Assembly (NCBI RefSeq): GCF_900129465.1
Contig: NZ_FSRA01000001.1
Location: 2,110,482 to 2,174,481, forward strand
DNA: 64,000 nt
Reading direction: 5' to 3'
Source of the DNA: Chitinophaga niabensis
Lineage (GTDB): Bacteria > Bacteroidota > Bacteroidia > Chitinophagales > Chitinophagaceae
The notes under the pieces are model-generated. The model saw only the letters and a program-made list of their open reading frames with translations, had not been told where the DNA came from and made no database searches. Positions 7,265 through 17,474 of the stretch are shown piece by piece (the first letter of the stretch is position 1; every line of letters begins with the position of its first letter). Made by a program: the position numbers and the translations under genes.

Positions 7265-10258
7265 CTACCCCGGTACCCTCAAACAAAGCGCATACACATT
7301 TTCCTCCGTACGCACTTCCAGCGTACCTTTCATTTTCTCCGCCCTTAACCGCATATGCTGCAACCCCTGCCCTCCCTGGTAATGCTTCATCTTCACCCTG
7401 CTGCCATCATATGCATTGCTCACCTGCAATACAATCTCCTGCCCGAATGTGAGCATTATTTTCATATGCGGCTCGCTGGCATACCGTGCTGCATTGTTCA
7501 CCGCTTCTTTAAAGATCAGGAAAAAGTTCTGCCGTACCATCTGGCTCAGCGAACGTGCAGCATACTCTCCTTTTAGTGTAAGCGAACACGTGAGGTCCAG
7601 GTCGTTCTGCAGGTTCATGAGATGGTCCTTTATCCGGGAAACAAGGTCTGCCGCCGTATCAAAGCGTGAGTCTATGGACCATACCATATCGCTCATGGTA
7701 CTCAGCGCATCTTTACTGGAAGCAGCTATCTTTTGAAGGGACACGGCGTCTCCGGGCTGCGTACTCAGCCTGTCCGCCTGGAAATAAATACGGGTAAGGG
7801 AGCTCCCTACTTCATCGTGCAGGTCTCCGGCGATCTTTGTTCTTAGCTGTTGCTCCTTCAGCAGCTCCCGCATGCGGTAACGGAAGATCAGCCAGCCTAT
7901 ACCAATCAGTACCAGCAGCACAAAGATCCTGAACCACCAGGTTTGATAATAAGCAGGATTCACGATCAGCGGGATGGACATAATTGTTTTGTATACTTTC
8001 TCTCCCGGCAGCAAGGTCACCAGTTCCAGGTTATAATCCCCGGGGGCAAGGCCAACAAAGCTCATTTCGTGCTGGCGCCCGATCTCCTGCCATGCTGCTT
8101 TATCCGTTAAGCGGTAATAATAATGTAATTGCTCTATGGCATTATCTACGCCTCCGAAACGCAGGGAAAAATATTGCACTTCAGGATTCACCTCTATGGC
8201 AGCCAAAGGTTTGTAAGGCATGGTAAAATCATGCAGCAACTTATTCTTAGTACCAGTTGTGAAATCCGTAAAGCAAAGAGATACCAGTGTATCTGCTGGT
8301 TTATATGCTTTGAGGTCTTTCACCGTAAAAGCAGTGATGCCATTAAGCGTTCCCAGGAAAATCTCGTCCTCATAAGTAAGGAAGGCAGAGTGATTGAATT
8401 CATTGGAGGGTAAGTGATCCAGCCGGGTGTAATTGCGGATCTGCTGATCGTGGATATTGATCAGGCTCAGGCCCTGGTCTGTTCCTGCTATCACTTCTTC
8501 TCCCCTCCTGATCAATGTATACACGGCATTACCTGCGAGGCCGTTGGTTACATTTATTTCTCTCAATACCTTGCCCTGTTCATTAAATACCAATATCCCC
8601 CTTCCGTTTGTACCCGCCCATAATTCCTGTTGCACAGGCGCTATACAGTAATAATCCCCTCCGGCATAGGAAGCATCCGTATCCTCAAAGAGGCGGACCA
8701 ATTCATCATTTCCGGGTGTATATGCAAAGATGCCTTCCAGCGTGGCGAAATATCTTTTATTGCCATGAATGATGATATCGTATACTTTGGATTGACGGAG
8801 GATTTCTTCTGCTGCACCTTTGAATGCAGTGCGCGAAATGCCTGTATTTACATTCAGCAGGTATACGCCAAAGTAAGTACCTACCCATACCATGGAATCA
8901 TTCTCCCTGTTCAGGCTAAGGATATACTTGTTATGCAGCCGTTTATTAAAGGGCAGGTTGGTTGTATCCATCTGCAGGGGCTGCATCTTTTGTGTCTTTA
9001 TATCAAACCACTGCAGGCCATCTCCTTCTGTAGCCAGGAGCAAACGGTCCTTCGGCCAAAGCAATGAAGTATACATGATCTTTTTAGACAATACCTCCCG
9101 TTCACCTGTGTTCATGTTCAAACGGGAAAATCCATCTTTATAGGATCCGATATAGAACATGCCATCAGTGTGCCGGTATATGCTCCGGATACTAAGCGGG
9201 GAAGTTTCTATAGAAGGGGTACTGAGCGTATTCCTAAAAGGAGAATTCACCTGCTGCACTTCTGCAATTCCTTTATGAAAACCGAAATATAATTTCTGTT
9301 TATTCTCGCGGATATACCTTACCCTGATGTTCCTGAAATAATCTGCCAGGCCTGGCGCATATGCTTTTGCCGCTGCATCGTTCACGTCGTATGAAAAAAA
9401 GCCGCGGTTATTGAAAAAGATCCCCAGCCGGTTATGCGGCAATGGAAAAAGGTAAGCCCTGTCTTCCTTTGTAACACTGTCTTTAACAGCATATGTCAAT
9501 GGTGCTATGCTGCCCGTCTGTAAGTTCAGGGTATAAACACCGCGTGTTTCCACATAAAAGATCACTTTACCGGAAGGATGATAAAAGACCTCCTTACTGA
9601 TCTGCCCATCAATCTCCGGCATAGGATAATACCGGTTCACCGTATAACTGCCCTGCTGCTTTTTCAGGGTCACAAACTTTCCATTGCAGGTAACCAGCAA
9701 CTCTCCTCCTTCAATCTCACGGATCATTTCAATAGACGATAATCCGGAGGGATTAGGATTGATCTTTGCAAGGTCTGTTACCAATACCAGCTGATCCTTC
9801 TCAATGCGGTAGATCTTTGCATCGCTGGAGCCAACATAGATAGTACCATCTTTTGCTTCATAAAATTCTTTTACGAACAGGCTCCTGGCAGGCCGCCCCG
9901 GCTGGCCTTTCTGATTAACAGAAGTAGTGGTCCAGTTCTTCAGATCGAATTTGGTGATACCACTTTGTGTGCCTACCCATAAGTTATCAGATCTATCCGC
10001 ATACAACCTTGTGATGGCAATATTGATGATGGCGGGTTTACTGACCAGGTCGAAAGTGAGGATGCGATTACCGTCGTACCGGTGGAGACCACGGCTGGTA
10101 CTGATCCACAAAAGACCATGACGGTCGATCTCCATGTCTTTAATATTTCCTTCCCGCAAAGTATTAGGCAGGTCTATATAACGAAAGCGAAAACCATTAT
10201 TTGCAAATAAGGTTTCCGATATCATACATAGATAAAAGCATAACAGGAAGCGGGTCAT
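7265..10258 (-). CDS. Propeller-type sensor histidine kinase (two-component regulator propeller, Y_Y_Y, HisKA_3, HATPase)
   Basis: A 997-residue inner-membrane sensor. Signal peptide about 1-19; a large periplasmic region of two seven-bladed propellers (repeats such as GLLWISTSRGLHRYDG, NLWVGTQSGITKFD, ELWAGTNGRGILVF) to about 670; a Y_Y_Y sandwich (LHYYYRLTDKAAW, about 690-760); one membrane helix (about 775-793); then a dimerisation domain with phosphoacceptor His814 in DLHDEVGSSLTR and an ATPase domain (N-box KEAVNNAARYA near 918, G-box GGQGLQHMRLRAEKM near 962). Unlike the hybrid sensors of many glycan loci, no receiver or AraC domain is fused; the separate NarL-type regulator downstream fills that role. 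It is divergent from the RHS gene, with a 207-base gap. The signal sensed is unknown; many relatives sense glycan fragments. Confidence 0.93.
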   Translation of the reverse strand: MTRFLLCFYLCMISETLFANNGFRFRYIDLPNTLREGNIKDMEIDRHGLLWISTSRGLHRYDGNRILTFDLVSKPAIINIAITRLYADRSDNLWVGTQSGITKFDLKNWTTTSVNQKGQPGRPARSLFVKEFYEAKDGTIYVGSSDAKIYRIEKDQLVLVTDLAKINPNPSGLSSIEMIREIEGGELLVTCNGKFVTLKKQQGSYTVNRYYPMPEIDGQISKEVFYHPSGKVIFYVETRGVYTLNLQTGSIAPLTYAVKDSVTKEDRAYLFPLPHNRLGIFFNNRGFFSYDVNDAAAKAYAPGLADYFRNIRVRYIRENKQKLYFGFHKGIAEVQQVNSPFRNTLSTPSIETSPLSIRSIYRHTDGMFYIGSYKDGFSRLNMNTGEREVLSKKIMYTSLLWPKDRLLLATEGDGLQWFDIKTQKMQPLQMDTTNLPFNKRLHNKYILSLNRENDSMVWVGTYFGVYLLNVNTGISRTAFKGAAEEILRQSKVYDIIIHGNKRYFATLEGIFAYTPGNDELVRLFEDTDASYAGGDYYCIAPVQQELWAGTNGRGILVFNEQGKVLREINVTNGLAGNAVYTLIRRGEEVIAGTDQGLSLINIHDQQIRNYTRLDHLPSNEFNHSAFLTYEDEIFLGTLNGITAFTVKDLKAYKPADTLVSLCFTDFTTGTKNKLLHDFTMPYKPLAAIEVNPEVQYFSLRFGGVDNAIEQLHYYYRLTDKAAWQEIGRQHEMSFVGLAPGDYNLELVTLLPGEKVYKTIMSIPLIVNPAYYQTWWFRIFVLLVLIGIGWLIFRYRMRELLKEQQLRTKIAGDLHDEVGSSLTRIYFQADRLSTQPGDAVSLQKIAASSKDALSTMSDMVWSIDSRFDTAADLVSRIKDHLMNLQNDLDLTCSLTLKGEYAARSLSQMVRQNFFLIFKEAVNNAARYASEPHMKIMLTFGQEIVLQVSNAYDGSRVKMKHYQGGQGLQHMRLRAEKMKGTLEVRTEENVYALCLRVPG

Positions 10259-10465
10259 TACTGCGTTATATTTTCACAAATAACCGGTATTTTCTGTCAA
10301 ATGTCAAGACGCGTATATAATTGATTGCTTTTAATTTACACCTCAATTGTTAATGTAACAGCTGTTTAAAAATAAATCCCCTACATTTAACATCGTTAAC
10401 CGTCAAGCCCCCTATTTGCCGCCGACCCTAAGCATTTTATTCACATTTAACCCTTTAACCGGAGT

Positions 10466-13400
10466 ATGAAACGAATTCATCCAGGCCGCCCCAAGGCATT
10501 GCTGTTCTATGTATGCATGTTATGGTCCTGCATTGTTCAGGCACAATCTCATCCAGACGCTATTTATCCCATACCTCCCAATCCCGCATATACGTTATTG
10601 CATCATGACATTAACCTGTTTACCGGTGACGTCAACAATACGTTCGATCTGATAGGTATTACAGGCAATAACCTCAGCTTTAACCTCACAGCCCTTTACA
10701 ATAGCCGCTCCGCGGGTCTTAACAATACTAATCCCGCCGGATATGTCAACAATGCATTAGGAGGTAACGGATGGAAACTGATGGACTATCCCAAAATAGC
10801 AAAGGATGCATCAGGGATCTACATGCTGGATGGCTATGCGGTGTATCCTTTAATTTCAACGGGCACCAACACGTACACACCCGGTGGTAAATATTATTTG
10901 TGGCAGGTGAGCCTGATCAACAACAGCAGCTGGGATATTGCCACTGCGGAAGGCCTCCACTATATTTTCAACACAAGGTCTGTACCATTACCCAATGCAA
11001 ACGTATGGAATATTACAACCATCAAAGATGCTGTATGGGGAGACTCTCTGAACCTAAATTACTCCGGCACAGGCAACCTGAACAGTGTGAACAATACTTC
11101 CGGGGATACGCTGCTGCTCAACTACAACGGCATTCTCCAATCAGTTACACATCGTAAGAACGGGAACCTGATTGCCAATATAGGGCTTACCTATCAACAG
11201 GTGAATAATCATCCCAACCTATCGGCCATCAAACATTATCACCAGGTATATGGGCAGCATGCTGATCAGATGGCGGGTGGTTATAACTTTACTTACTGGC
11301 CGGCTACGGGAAATAATTACGCCAATGCCATGGCCACCTTCACTGATCAGGCCGGCGCTGTTACCACTTATTCCTATATCCCCAATGCGGGAGGTAACAG
11401 TTACAGGACCGTACAGCTGGCTGTGAATGACGGATATAGTAATAACTCCGGCGATACTGCGGACCTGAATACCTATACTGCCATAGTATATGATACAACG
11501 AATGTGATCACAGACCTTTCCGGTATCTACCATTACTACAATATTGTAAATACTTATCCGGGAAGCCGCTACGGCATGCCATACAATTATGGCAGTGTAA
11601 CATATGGATTTTTAAATGGCCTTCCTGCGCAATCATTAAAGCAATTACCTGGCGGATACAGCATTGGCAGTGTACACAGCCCTGCCCTTCAGGGCTGCCA
11701 GTACCTGTACCTGGTGAACAGTGATACCAGCAATATTACTACTACACTGCATTACTGGAGCGGCAACACTTTCCCACAGCTGGATAAATTTTACAACCAG
11801 TTGCATGGCGTGGGGAAATGGATATCTTATACTTATGGCACACCTTATAATTTAATTGTGCAGATGGCTACTTCCCGCAGAACGCCGGAGCCTTTAAGCC
11901 CGGCCGTGAATACAGATTCTGTTGTCACTGCAATTCAATATGCCTTTCAGCAATATCCTGCATTAACGGCCCCCAATATTCACCTGCTCAGTGCAACAGC
12001 AGGAGAAATTGAATCCGTACAGGAAGATCTGCAGGGAGCTTTTAAGATCACGGCCTGCAAATGCACACAGTGGACGCAGTGGAGCCAGCAGGGTTTACCG
12101 GGCAGTAGTGGGAACTGGGGGCCGTGGAAACGTGTATCCATGCGGGATAGTCTTGCCACAGTGGAAGATTGCCCTACGGTCACCGCATCTTCTGCGCAAT
12201 GGGTTGTAAACACCACGTATAACAGCCGGAACCAGGCAGGCATGGCTACAGACAGCAGTGATGCAACAGGAGACCGTAATGCAGCTATTTATGCCGTATC
12301 TCCAAATGCAGGACGTTTGGTGGCACAATTCACAAATGCCAGCGTCAATAACCAGGAAGCAGCCTACATGGGGTTTGAATCCTATGAGAATACCAGCGGA
12401 TGGTATACGGCCCAGGGCACTGTCACAAATGCTTACTCACATACAGGCAGGGCATGTTATATGCCCGGAGCCGGAGGTTTACCCCTGAACAGGTTTACGC
12501 CTGCCCGCCAAAACCAGGTTTACCGGTACGGGTTCTGGTACCGCATGGATACTTTAACTGCCTACATGCAATACCAGTATTTCGACAGCCAGAATAACAG
12601 GTATGAAACCAAGGCATACCCCTTGCTGCCTACCAACGGAAAATGGACCTGGTTTTCCTGTGTGATGGATTTCCCCGCAGAACAAATATTACATCCCAAT
12701 GTGATCTTCCAGGTAGATACTTACATCTATACGAATGACCCGCCATCAAACCTTGCAGTGGACGACATCAGCTTTATGCCGGTGAACAGTACCTTTGATG
12801 CCAGCGTGTATGAAACGCACCGTGGATTCACCACTGCCAGCTTAGGTATGAACGGCCAGGCTACTTTCTATGTGCGGGACCGCTACAACAAAACAATAGC
12901 AGAAATAGGCCCTGGCAGCGGTGATCAGATCAGCCAGGTGACCATTCCCTATAATTCCCGGGAAGGCAGCCTGCATACTACCGGCAAAGATACTTTCGAT
13001 CCTATCTTCCCTAACATGTCCCTAAACCTCAACGCACATAAAGGTGGCACCTGGGACCCTTTCGCCAATCCGAATTCAAAGGTCTTTCCTGCTAGCGGCA
13101 TGGTGAATATGCAGGTGATCAACAACTGGCTCACGACTACCGGATCGCCCGCATCAGCCACTTTTGCCGGCAATATTAACCAGGAGAATATTGCATTGTA
13201 TACAGAGATCTTCCCTGACAGCCTTACCGGCAATAGTGAAACAGGTTTTGCCTTTCAGCTGGATAGCCTGGCTGCAGGTAAAGACAGCATCATATCTACC
13301 AGTACGCTGAAGTTTGTACTTACACCAGGGTTGGCCAAACTATACCATGGCAACATGATCTGTAAAACACAGCCCTTGATGCATGTACCGCATTATAATA

Positions 13401-16400
13401 CCATGATGGTCACCATTTCAAATGGCAACTTCCTGATCGCATACCTCAATGGCCGTTATATTTTTGAATGTTACTTCCCGAACGGGCGTATCAAAGCACC
13501 GGCGCAACTGATCGCTGCCAATGTGCATGTAAATTTCGACAACTTCCTTTTCCTCAACGATGTACAGGCCACACAGCAAACATTTGATGCGCTGATGCGT
13601 CCAAGGCAGCAACTGATCAGGCGCAGTGTAAATGAATTACAGGTAAAGGAAATACTGTATGGCGGCCCGCTCAACTTACCCGTAGTAGAAACGAGGGCCG
13701 GGATCATTGGCGGTAAAAATGCAGATAGCCTGGGCCTGAGTTACAAACCCAATTTTGCCAGTGGTTTTAATTATGATTCCATGACGCTGAGTAAAAAGAG
13801 TGTGCTGGGTGCGGCAGCGGGATATGAAAATCCTTTCAGCTCTTCTGTAGCTTATAGTAAAGATCCTTTAATGCAGATCACCGGCATTGGCAGTGGCGGC
13901 AATTTCACGGCAGGTAAAAAAGATGATCATTACCTGCAATTCACTTATAGCAATGCCCAAGGGAACATCTTCAACTATACACCGTCCGATCTGATCAGTA
14001 TCACCCGTGTTTCCAGTGACAGTACCACCACCATCACTTACCTGAATAAAGAAGAAGTGACCTTTGCAGAAGCGCGCATCAAAGGGAGCGATACACTGAA
14101 AACACAATACGAATATGATCGTAACATGCGGCTGGTAGCCACTTACCAACCTAACTACTACAATTCCTCGTTAGCCGGCAACAGTAATTTCATCCGCACA
14201 CAAGCATATGATTACACGGGCAATAGGATCAGTGAAACCTCTTCCGATGCCGGCACCAGCCAATACATCTATGATCTCTCCGGCCGGCTGCGCTTCCGCA
14301 TTGATTCTGCGGGTATAGCAGCCAACCCGGATACGATCATTTACACTAAATATGATCAGCAGAACAGGGTAACAGAAGAAGGTTTCCTGCAGCAGAACTG
14401 GAACAGGAGCACCTTACAGGCCATAGCAGATACCAGCAACGCCTACCCTTCCGCCGGAAACTACTCCTGGCGAAAGAGATATACCTACGATGCTTATACC
14501 GGCGATAGCATTTACCAGGGGAAACTCACCGGCGTAGCTGTGAACTGGAATGCAGATGCCATCCCTGATATCTATGAAACCTATTGGTATGACCGTTATG
14601 GACAGGTTACAGGAAAAGGTTTAAAGGTATTGGACTTTGATACCACCACCAGGATTGTACAGTATACTTATGATCAGCAGGGCCGTACCACCGGCGTACA
14701 ATTTCCCGGTACCGGTTATCCCGGGCTGGTTTATACGTACAACGGCACCGGCAATCTCACCGCCATAGGCATTCCGGGAGATACCTCTTACTACGCCACT
14801 TACGACTATGGTTACGCCACCACGGAACGGTTGAACAAGGGTACCTTCATGCGTACCTACAATTATACGGAGAACGGATGGATCAATAGTATTAACGACC
14901 AGCTCTTCAACGAAAAACTGACCTACACTTATAAGAATACTAAAGACGGCCCGCAATATTACGATGGGAAGATACAGGCACTCAGTGATTATTATAAAAG
15001 TACCAACCAGGCCATACAGGCCAGTTACAGCTATGACAATAATGGCCGGCTTGCAGTAGCCAACCTGGGAGCAAACAATCCCTGGAGCATGGGTATTAAA
15101 ACACCGCTCAGTTATGATAACAATGGCAATATCCTTTCATTACAGACAGGCACTACCAATGCATTACAATTCCAGTACCAGGCCGGCACCAATAAGGTAA
15201 ATACCGTTCAGGGTTTCAATCAGAATTATACTTATAACGGAAATGGCAGCATCACTTCTGCACCATATGGTGTAAATAGTATTCAATACGATCCCTTATC
15301 CGGTCTTACACTTAGTATGAAGAACAGGTCCGGAAACACTTTGTCTTTTGAATATGATGGTAAAGATCAGCGTGTATTAAAAACCGTGCAGTATGGTAAT
15401 GATTCCACGCAGCAACGTTTATATGTACATGGCTTAAATGATTATCCGTTATATGAAGTAACTAAAAATACCACCACCTTTTACATTTATGGCCCCAAAG
15501 GCATGGTAGCCATGCAACAGGGCGCTAAACGGTATTTTGTGATACGGGATTATCTCAATTCAACAAGGCTGCTGATAGATACAAACAACGTTACAAAAGC
15601 TACATTCAATTATAATTCCTACGGTACCATTTCTTATTCCGCTGTAGATACCGCCCTTGTTAAAATGCCGGTAGATTACCTGTATACAGGGCAGGAATAT
15701 GATGCAGAAAGTGGATTATACAATTACCGGGCAAGGTTATACGATCCCGGAAGCGGACGTTTCTTTTCAACAGATCCGGCACAACAGTACCCCAGTCCGT
15801 ATGTATATGCAGGCAATAATCCTATCTCCTATACAGACCCCACAGGCGCCTGGAGTTTTTGGGGTGTGGTAGCTGTAGTGGCGGCGGTTGTAATGGTAGC
15901 GGCAATAGTGGTAGTGGCGGTAGTAGCTGCTCCTGCGTTGGTGGCGGGTACAGCCATTGCTGCCAGTTCAGTGGCTGTTATCAAAGGCGCAATATTTGTA
16001 GGCCTTGCTGCGGGGGCTGTTTTATACATGTCGAATGCGGCAAATCTGCCTGATAGCCCTCAAATCTCCGTAAACAACAACACGAACACCACAACACCCA
16101 TAGCCCCCACTCCTGTAGTACCTCCGATAGACGCTACAGGCGATGGCATCACAGCGCCTTTGAATGTAACGCAGAAAGATTTTGGCGTTACCAGCAGACC
16201 CATTGCCGGCAGGTATTCCATCGTTAATCTTACAAAGGCCACGCCCTTTGTACCTGATAATTCGTCTAACAGTACAGTGGGCTGCCCCAAAGATGGCGCC
16301 GCTCCTTATGCGGTTTTCCCTTACAGGCCTATTATCGCGGCATCAGGGCAAACACCTGTCAACCCTCCATGGACGGACCTTTACGACTATACTTTATACA

Positions 16401-17026
16401 TCAATTCCAATTTCTTTGATATCGGGGATGATCTGCATCCATACATAGCATCCTGTACGAACATCCTGGGGCTTAGCGTGAGTAATAATAACGCTATATC
16501 CAATTGGCAGACTTACCCGGCATGGGTGTCCGGCAGCCTGAGCTATTACCTGGATGCGCTGGTGATCTATAAGGATGGCGCCCCGGCCGCTAATGGCAAA
16601 AAAGCGGAGATGGTGCGTTACAAAGACCTTACGCCGGATTTCATTACACAAAATGTAGCTTTTGCAGTAGGCGGCATGTATTACATCCGCAATGGTGAAG
16701 ATACCAGCAAAGTATTCGGGGACATTGTGAGCAGAACGTCTCCCAAAGGGCGTACTGCAGTAGGCATTGATGATTCCGGCACACATCTCCTTGTACTGGA
16801 AGTGGACAGCAAACTACCTGGCACTAGTGAAGGCGTTACGTTTGCAGACATGGTGAACTTCTTTACCAGCCGCGGATACAATAATGTAATGAACCTGGAT
16901 GGCGATGGCTCCAGCGCATTTTACTACAAGAAAAACGCTAACATCATTTCCAGTTTACCCATGGACACATATGGCGGAACTATCCGCCTGCACCGCCCGA
17001 TCCCTAATTTCCTTGGTTTCAAATAA
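10466..17026 (+). CDS. RHS/YD-repeat protein with C-terminal phosphodiester-glycosidase (NAGPA-like) domain
   Basis: A 2186-residue secreted protein. Signal peptide 1-26 (ending IVQAQ). Residues 30-600 form the N-terminal beta-rich shell region; about 636-770 is a carbohydrate-binding-like sandwich (SYENTSGWYTAQGTV); about 890-1050 is a LamG/jelly-roll-like part. From about 1210 come YD repeats (YDRNMRL, YDLSGRL, YDQQNRV), then the RHS core (YTGQEYDAESGLYNYRARLYDPGSGRF, about 1740-1765, split here only by quotation) and PYVYAGNNPISYTDPTG. After the core lie two hydrophobic stretches (about 1797-1850). The last 275 residues match the NAGPA/phosphodiester-glycosidase fold: INSNFFDIG, GLSVSN, GGMYYIRNG, GRTAVGID and NLDGDGSS (about 2143-2150). 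Position after the RHS core is where polymorphic toxins carry their variable effector. It is followed after 12 bases by a small-gene cassette. Confidence 0.88.
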   Translation: MKRIHPGRPKALLFYVCMLWSCIVQAQSHPDAIYPIPPNPAYTLLHHDINLFTGDVNNTFDLIGITGNNLSFNLTALYNSRSAGLNNTNPAGYVNNALGGNGWKLMDYPKIAKDASGIYMLDGYAVYPLISTGTNTYTPGGKYYLWQVSLINNSSWDIATAEGLHYIFNTRSVPLPNANVWNITTIKDAVWGDSLNLNYSGTGNLNSVNNTSGDTLLLNYNGILQSVTHRKNGNLIANIGLTYQQVNNHPNLSAIKHYHQVYGQHADQMAGGYNFTYWPATGNNYANAMATFTDQAGAVTTYSYIPNAGGNSYRTVQLAVNDGYSNNSGDTADLNTYTAIVYDTTNVITDLSGIYHYYNIVNTYPGSRYGMPYNYGSVTYGFLNGLPAQSLKQLPGGYSIGSVHSPALQGCQYLYLVNSDTSNITTTLHYWSGNTFPQLDKFYNQLHGVGKWISYTYGTPYNLIVQMATSRRTPEPLSPAVNTDSVVTAIQYAFQQYPALTAPNIHLLSATAGEIESVQEDLQGAFKITACKCTQWTQWSQQGLPGSSGNWGPWKRVSMRDSLATVEDCPTVTASSAQWVVNTTYNSRNQAGMATDSSDATGDRNAAIYAVSPNAGRLVAQFTNASVNNQEAAYMGFESYENTSGWYTAQGTVTNAYSHTGRACYMPGAGGLPLNRFTPARQNQVYRYGFWYRMDTLTAYMQYQYFDSQNNRYETKAYPLLPTNGKWTWFSCVMDFPAEQILHPNVIFQVDTYIYTNDPPSNLAVDDISFMPVNSTFDASVYETHRGFTTASLGMNGQATFYVRDRYNKTIAEIGPGSGDQISQVTIPYNSREGSLHTTGKDTFDPIFPNMSLNLNAHKGGTWDPFANPNSKVFPASGMVNMQVINNWLTTTGSPASATFAGNINQENIALYTEIFPDSLTGNSETGFAFQLDSLAAGKDSIISTSTLKFVLTPGLAKLYHGNMICKTQPLMHVPHYNTMMVTISNGNFLIAYLNGRYIFECYFPNGRIKAPAQLIAANVHVNFDNFLFLNDVQATQQTFDALMRPRQQLIRRSVNELQVKEILYGGPLNLPVVETRAGIIGGKNADSLGLSYKPNFASGFNYDSMTLSKKSVLGAAAGYENPFSSSVAYSKDPLMQITGIGSGGNFTAGKKDDHYLQFTYSNAQGNIFNYTPSDLISITRVSSDSTTTITYLNKEEVTFAEARIKGSDTLKTQYEYDRNMRLVATYQPNYYNSSLAGNSNFIRTQAYDYTGNRISETSSDAGTSQYIYDLSGRLRFRIDSAGIAANPDTIIYTKYDQQNRVTEEGFLQQNWNRSTLQAIADTSNAYPSAGNYSWRKRYTYDAYTGDSIYQGKLTGVAVNWNADAIPDIYETYWYDRYGQVTGKGLKVLDFDTTTRIVQYTYDQQGRTTGVQFPGTGYPGLVYTYNGTGNLTAIGIPGDTSYYATYDYGYATTERLNKGTFMRTYNYTENGWINSINDQLFNEKLTYTYKNTKDGPQYYDGKIQALSDYYKSTNQAIQASYSYDNNGRLAVANLGANNPWSMGIKTPLSYDNNGNILSLQTGTTNALQFQYQAGTNKVNTVQGFNQNYTYNGNGSITSAPYGVNSIQYDPLSGLTLSMKNRSGNTLSFEYDGKDQRVLKTVQYGNDSTQQRLYVHGLNDYPLYEVTKNTTTFYIYGPKGMVAMQQGAKRYFVIRDYLNSTRLLIDTNNVTKATFNYNSYGTISYSAVDTALVKMPVDYLYTGQEYDAESGLYNYRARLYDPGSGRFFSTDPAQQYPSPYVYAGNNPISYTDPTGAWSFWGVVAVVAAVVMVAAIVVVAVVAAPALVAGTAIAASSVAVIKGAIFVGLAAGAVLYMSNAANLPDSPQISVNNNTNTTTPIAPTPVVPPIDATGDGITAPLNVTQKDFGVTSRPIAGRYSIVNLTKATPFVPDNSSNSTVGCPKDGAAPYAVFPYRPIIAASGQTPVNPPWTDLYDYTLYINSNFFDIGDDLHPYIASCTNILGLSVSNNNAISNWQTYPAWVSGSLSYYLDALVIYKDGAPAANGKKAEMVRYKDLTPDFITQNVAFAVGGMYYIRNGEDTSKVFGDIVSRTSPKGRTAVGIDDSGTHLLVLEVDSKLPGTSEGVTFADMVNFFTSRGYNNVMNLDGDGSSAFYYKKNANIISSLPMDTYGGTIRLHRPIPNFLGFK

Positions 17027-17038
17027 ATAAGATACCTC

Positions 17039-17464
17039 ATGCAACAAACAGGCAATTCCTTCACAATAGAAGTGAAGTTCTATAACAGTCCAAATATTAT
17101 CACCTACAACATTCCATGGTCTCCCGGCCTGTATATACAGAGCGCCATGGAAGCCTGCTATAATACCACACCGGGGCCCGGTACTCCGCCATTCACATTT
17201 CAGATCCAATACTACGGCACCTACGATAAAAAATTCATTGGCTACATGGTGGTAGCAGTGAATGGTACTTTCCGTGCAGCCGGTTACATATGGTATGTGT
17301 ACCTGAACAATGTAAAAACCAATAACAGCCTGAATGCCATACCACTGAACCCCGGAGACGTGATTGAATTCAAATTTGAAACATACGCAGCAGCAGCAGC
17401 TTCAGCTCCCGGTTCATTCTATCATACTTTCCTTCAGGCAGAAAAAGCACTTCTTTCATTATAA
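17039..17464 (+). CDS. Small DUF4430-like beta-grasp protein, copy A
   Basis: A 141-residue protein with no signal peptide. The pattern IPWSPGLYIQSAMEACYNT, followed by IQYYG, YMVVAVNGT, YIWYVYLNNV and LNPGDVIEFKFE, matches the DUF4430 (transcobalamin C-terminal-like, beta-grasp) layout: a short strand, the phrase for loading a helix, a Trp-x-x-Tyr/Leu-N strand and a final GD-I-F/V strand. The C-terminal tail (AAAAASAPGSF...) is helical. It is clearly paralogous to the gene at 18476 (NIPW..G...QQAMEA.YNT shared). It lies 12 bases after the RHS gene and 10 bases before the next one, so it is in the same operon. Function is unknown. Confidence 0.7.
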   Translation: MQQTGNSFTIEVKFYNSPNIITYNIPWSPGLYIQSAMEACYNTTPGPGTPPFTFQIQYYGTYDKKFIGYMVVAVNGTFRAAGYIWYVYLNNVKTNNSLNAIPLNPGDVIEFKFETYAAAAASAPGSFYHTFLQAEKALLSL

Positions 17465-17474
17465 ACAATAACAC

